NCBI GenBank assembly: GCA_018898235.1
Contig: JAHIJU010000001.1
Coordinates: forward strand, 1-7,086
DNA from: Actinomycetota bacterium
Lineage (GTDB): Bacteria > Actinomycetota > Actinomycetes > Actinomycetales > Cellulomonadaceae
Direction: 5' to 3'
Length of the DNA stretch: 7,086 nucleotides
Shown here piece after piece: positions 6,722 through 7,086 of this stretch (position 1 is the stretch's first letter; each line of letters starts with the position of its first letter). The translations under genes were made by a program, and so were the position numbers. A model generated the notes under the pieces. It saw nothing but the letters and a program-made list of their open reading frames with translations, was not told the DNA's origin and searched no databases.

Positions 6722-6736
6722 CGAACGCATGTTCGA
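6721..6736. promoter_or_regulatory. LexA (SOS) box
   Basis: TCGAACGCATGTTCGA is a perfect 12-of-12 match to the actinobacterial LexA operator TCGAAC-N4-GTTCGA. It shares its first base with the TAGCAT -10 and spans the expected transcription start, an ideal place for repression. It lies 97 bp before the imuA'-like ATG and 107 bp before the divergent PEBP start, so the plus-strand gene is the obvious target. Confidence 0.92.
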
Positions 6737-6743
6737 ACCGTGA
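6729..6743 (+). other. Possible leaderless four-codon upstream ORF (MFEP)
   Basis: ATG-TTC-GAA-CCG-TGA begins inside the LexA box, with its A 8 nt downstream of the last base of the -10. An mRNA starting here would be leaderless and carry this mini-ORF about 90 nt before the main gene. It may be chance, since the GTTCGA half-site dictates part of the sequence. Confidence 0.2.
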
Positions 6744-6791
6744 GAGGCGTCTCGGCAGGCGGCGGTGCAGGGGCGCAGCGGGGTGGCGCAG

Positions 6792-6852
6792 GCGGACAGC
6801 GCGCGGACAGGACATGTGTCGTGGGAGGTGTGATGACGGTGACGGCGGACAG
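6792..6852 (+). repeat. Three direct copies of GCGGACAG
   Basis: GCGGACAG occurs at 6792-6799, 6803-6810 and 6845-6852, the last one inside the coding region. The first two are 11 bp apart, about one helical turn, in the 5' leader of the imuA'-like gene. No known factor is tied to the motif and the sequence is low in complexity, so this may be chance. Confidence 0.3.
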
Positions 6853-7086
6853 CCGGGCGGCCCGTGCCCGTGCGGCACTGGCCCTGGCCGAGGCGCGCAC
6901 CGGTGCACGCCGGGTCGACCTCACCCCGCCGGAGCAGTCGGGGGTGCGTGCGGTCAGTCTGCTCACCCAGGAACGTCCCCCGATGCCGGTGCCGCCCTCG
7001 CTCGCCGCGCTGCTGCCCGAAGGGTTGCGCCGAGGTGCGGTGACCGCGGTGCTCGGCTCGAGCGCCCTGCTGCTGGGGCTGGTCGC
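6833..7086 (+). CDS. imuA': ImuA'-like mutasome protein, N-terminal part (3' truncated)
   Basis: The frame runs open to the window edge, giving 84 codons. The ATG is preceded by GGGAGG (6823-6828) with a 4-nt gap; GTG at 6839 is an alternative with a 10-nt gap. Residues 1-26 are an Ala/Arg-rich, probably helical stretch. Residues 51-84 (MPVPPSLAALLPEGLRRGAV, then TAVLGSSALLLGLV) match the start of the RecA-like fold in actinobacterial ImuA' proteins as I remember them, which reads roughly LPV-LA-LLP-GLRRGS-VAV-GS-SLLLALL. Where RecA has its Walker A (GPESSGKT), this has LGSSALLL without the GK[ST], so ATP binding is unlikely here. ImuA' works with ImuB and the polymerase DnaE2 in damage-induced translesion synthesis. 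The LexA and PafBC-type sites upstream strongly support this. ImuB should follow beyond the window. Confidence 0.72.
   Translation, partial: MTVTADSRAARARAALALAEARTGARRVDLTPPEQSGVRAVSLLTQERPPMPVPPSLAALLPEGLRRGAVTAVLGSSALLLGLV

Noticed and set aside
6012..6743. Plus-strand open frame opposite the PEBP gene, ending in MFEP
   Set aside because: It lies antisense to well-supported PEBP and YbaK coding sequence and has no recognisable domain. Only its last codons were kept, as a mini-ORF candidate.
6811..6820. GACATGTGTC as an operator in the imuA'-like leader
   Set aside because: Only 4-bp arms match and the centre is asymmetric; expected by chance.

Overview
The window is very GC-rich, with G/C-ending codons, several GTG starts and actinobacterial regulatory motifs (TANNNT-type -10 boxes, a TCGAAC-N4-GTTCGA LexA box). 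This suggests a high-GC actinobacterium. From memory, the proteins look most like those of Pseudonocardiaceae and their mycobacterial relatives; that placement is inference. No rRNA, tRNA, CRISPR array or mobile element was seen.

Layout. Positions 2-3378 (+) hold two ATP-binding/permease half-transporters joined by an ATGA overlap. They form a heterodimeric ABC exporter-type pair of the Rv1273c/Rv1272c kind, and the first gene lacks its 5' end. A 74-bp gap (3379-3452) follows and is packed with inverted repeats: a 7-bp hairpin, a 12-bp palindrome and a 16-bp perfect inverted repeat that runs over the start codon of the next gene. An MFS transporter (3453-4652, +) comes next, then a SpoU/TrmH-family RNA 2'-O-methyltransferase (4684-5505, +). 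Convergent to these, on the minus strand, is a two-gene unit with a 4-nt overlap: a PEBP (YbhB/YbcL) family protein (6614-6078) followed by a YbaK/EbsC-type aminoacyl-tRNA deacylase (6081-5536). Divergent from that unit, the right edge carries the first 84 codons of a gene that looks like imuA' of the ImuA'-ImuB-DnaE2 translesion mutasome.

The most interesting part is the promoter region before the imuA'-like gene. It contains an 8-of-9 match to the upstream half of the RecA-NDp/PafBC promoter motif, the exact 8-nt spacer, a TAGCAT -10, and a perfect LexA (SOS) box that begins on the last base of that -10 and covers the predicted start of transcription. Two separate actinobacterial DNA-damage pathways therefore seem to converge on one promoter. 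A leaderless four-codon ORF (MFEP) also begins inside the LexA box.

How the genes work together: the two ABC subunits almost certainly form one transporter, because their defective ATP-site residues are complementary. The MFS and methyltransferase genes are close (31 bp) and may share a transcript, but no functional link is evident. PEBP and YbaK are translationally coupled. The imuA'-like gene is probably the head of a DNA-damage-induced mutagenesis operon continuing past the window.
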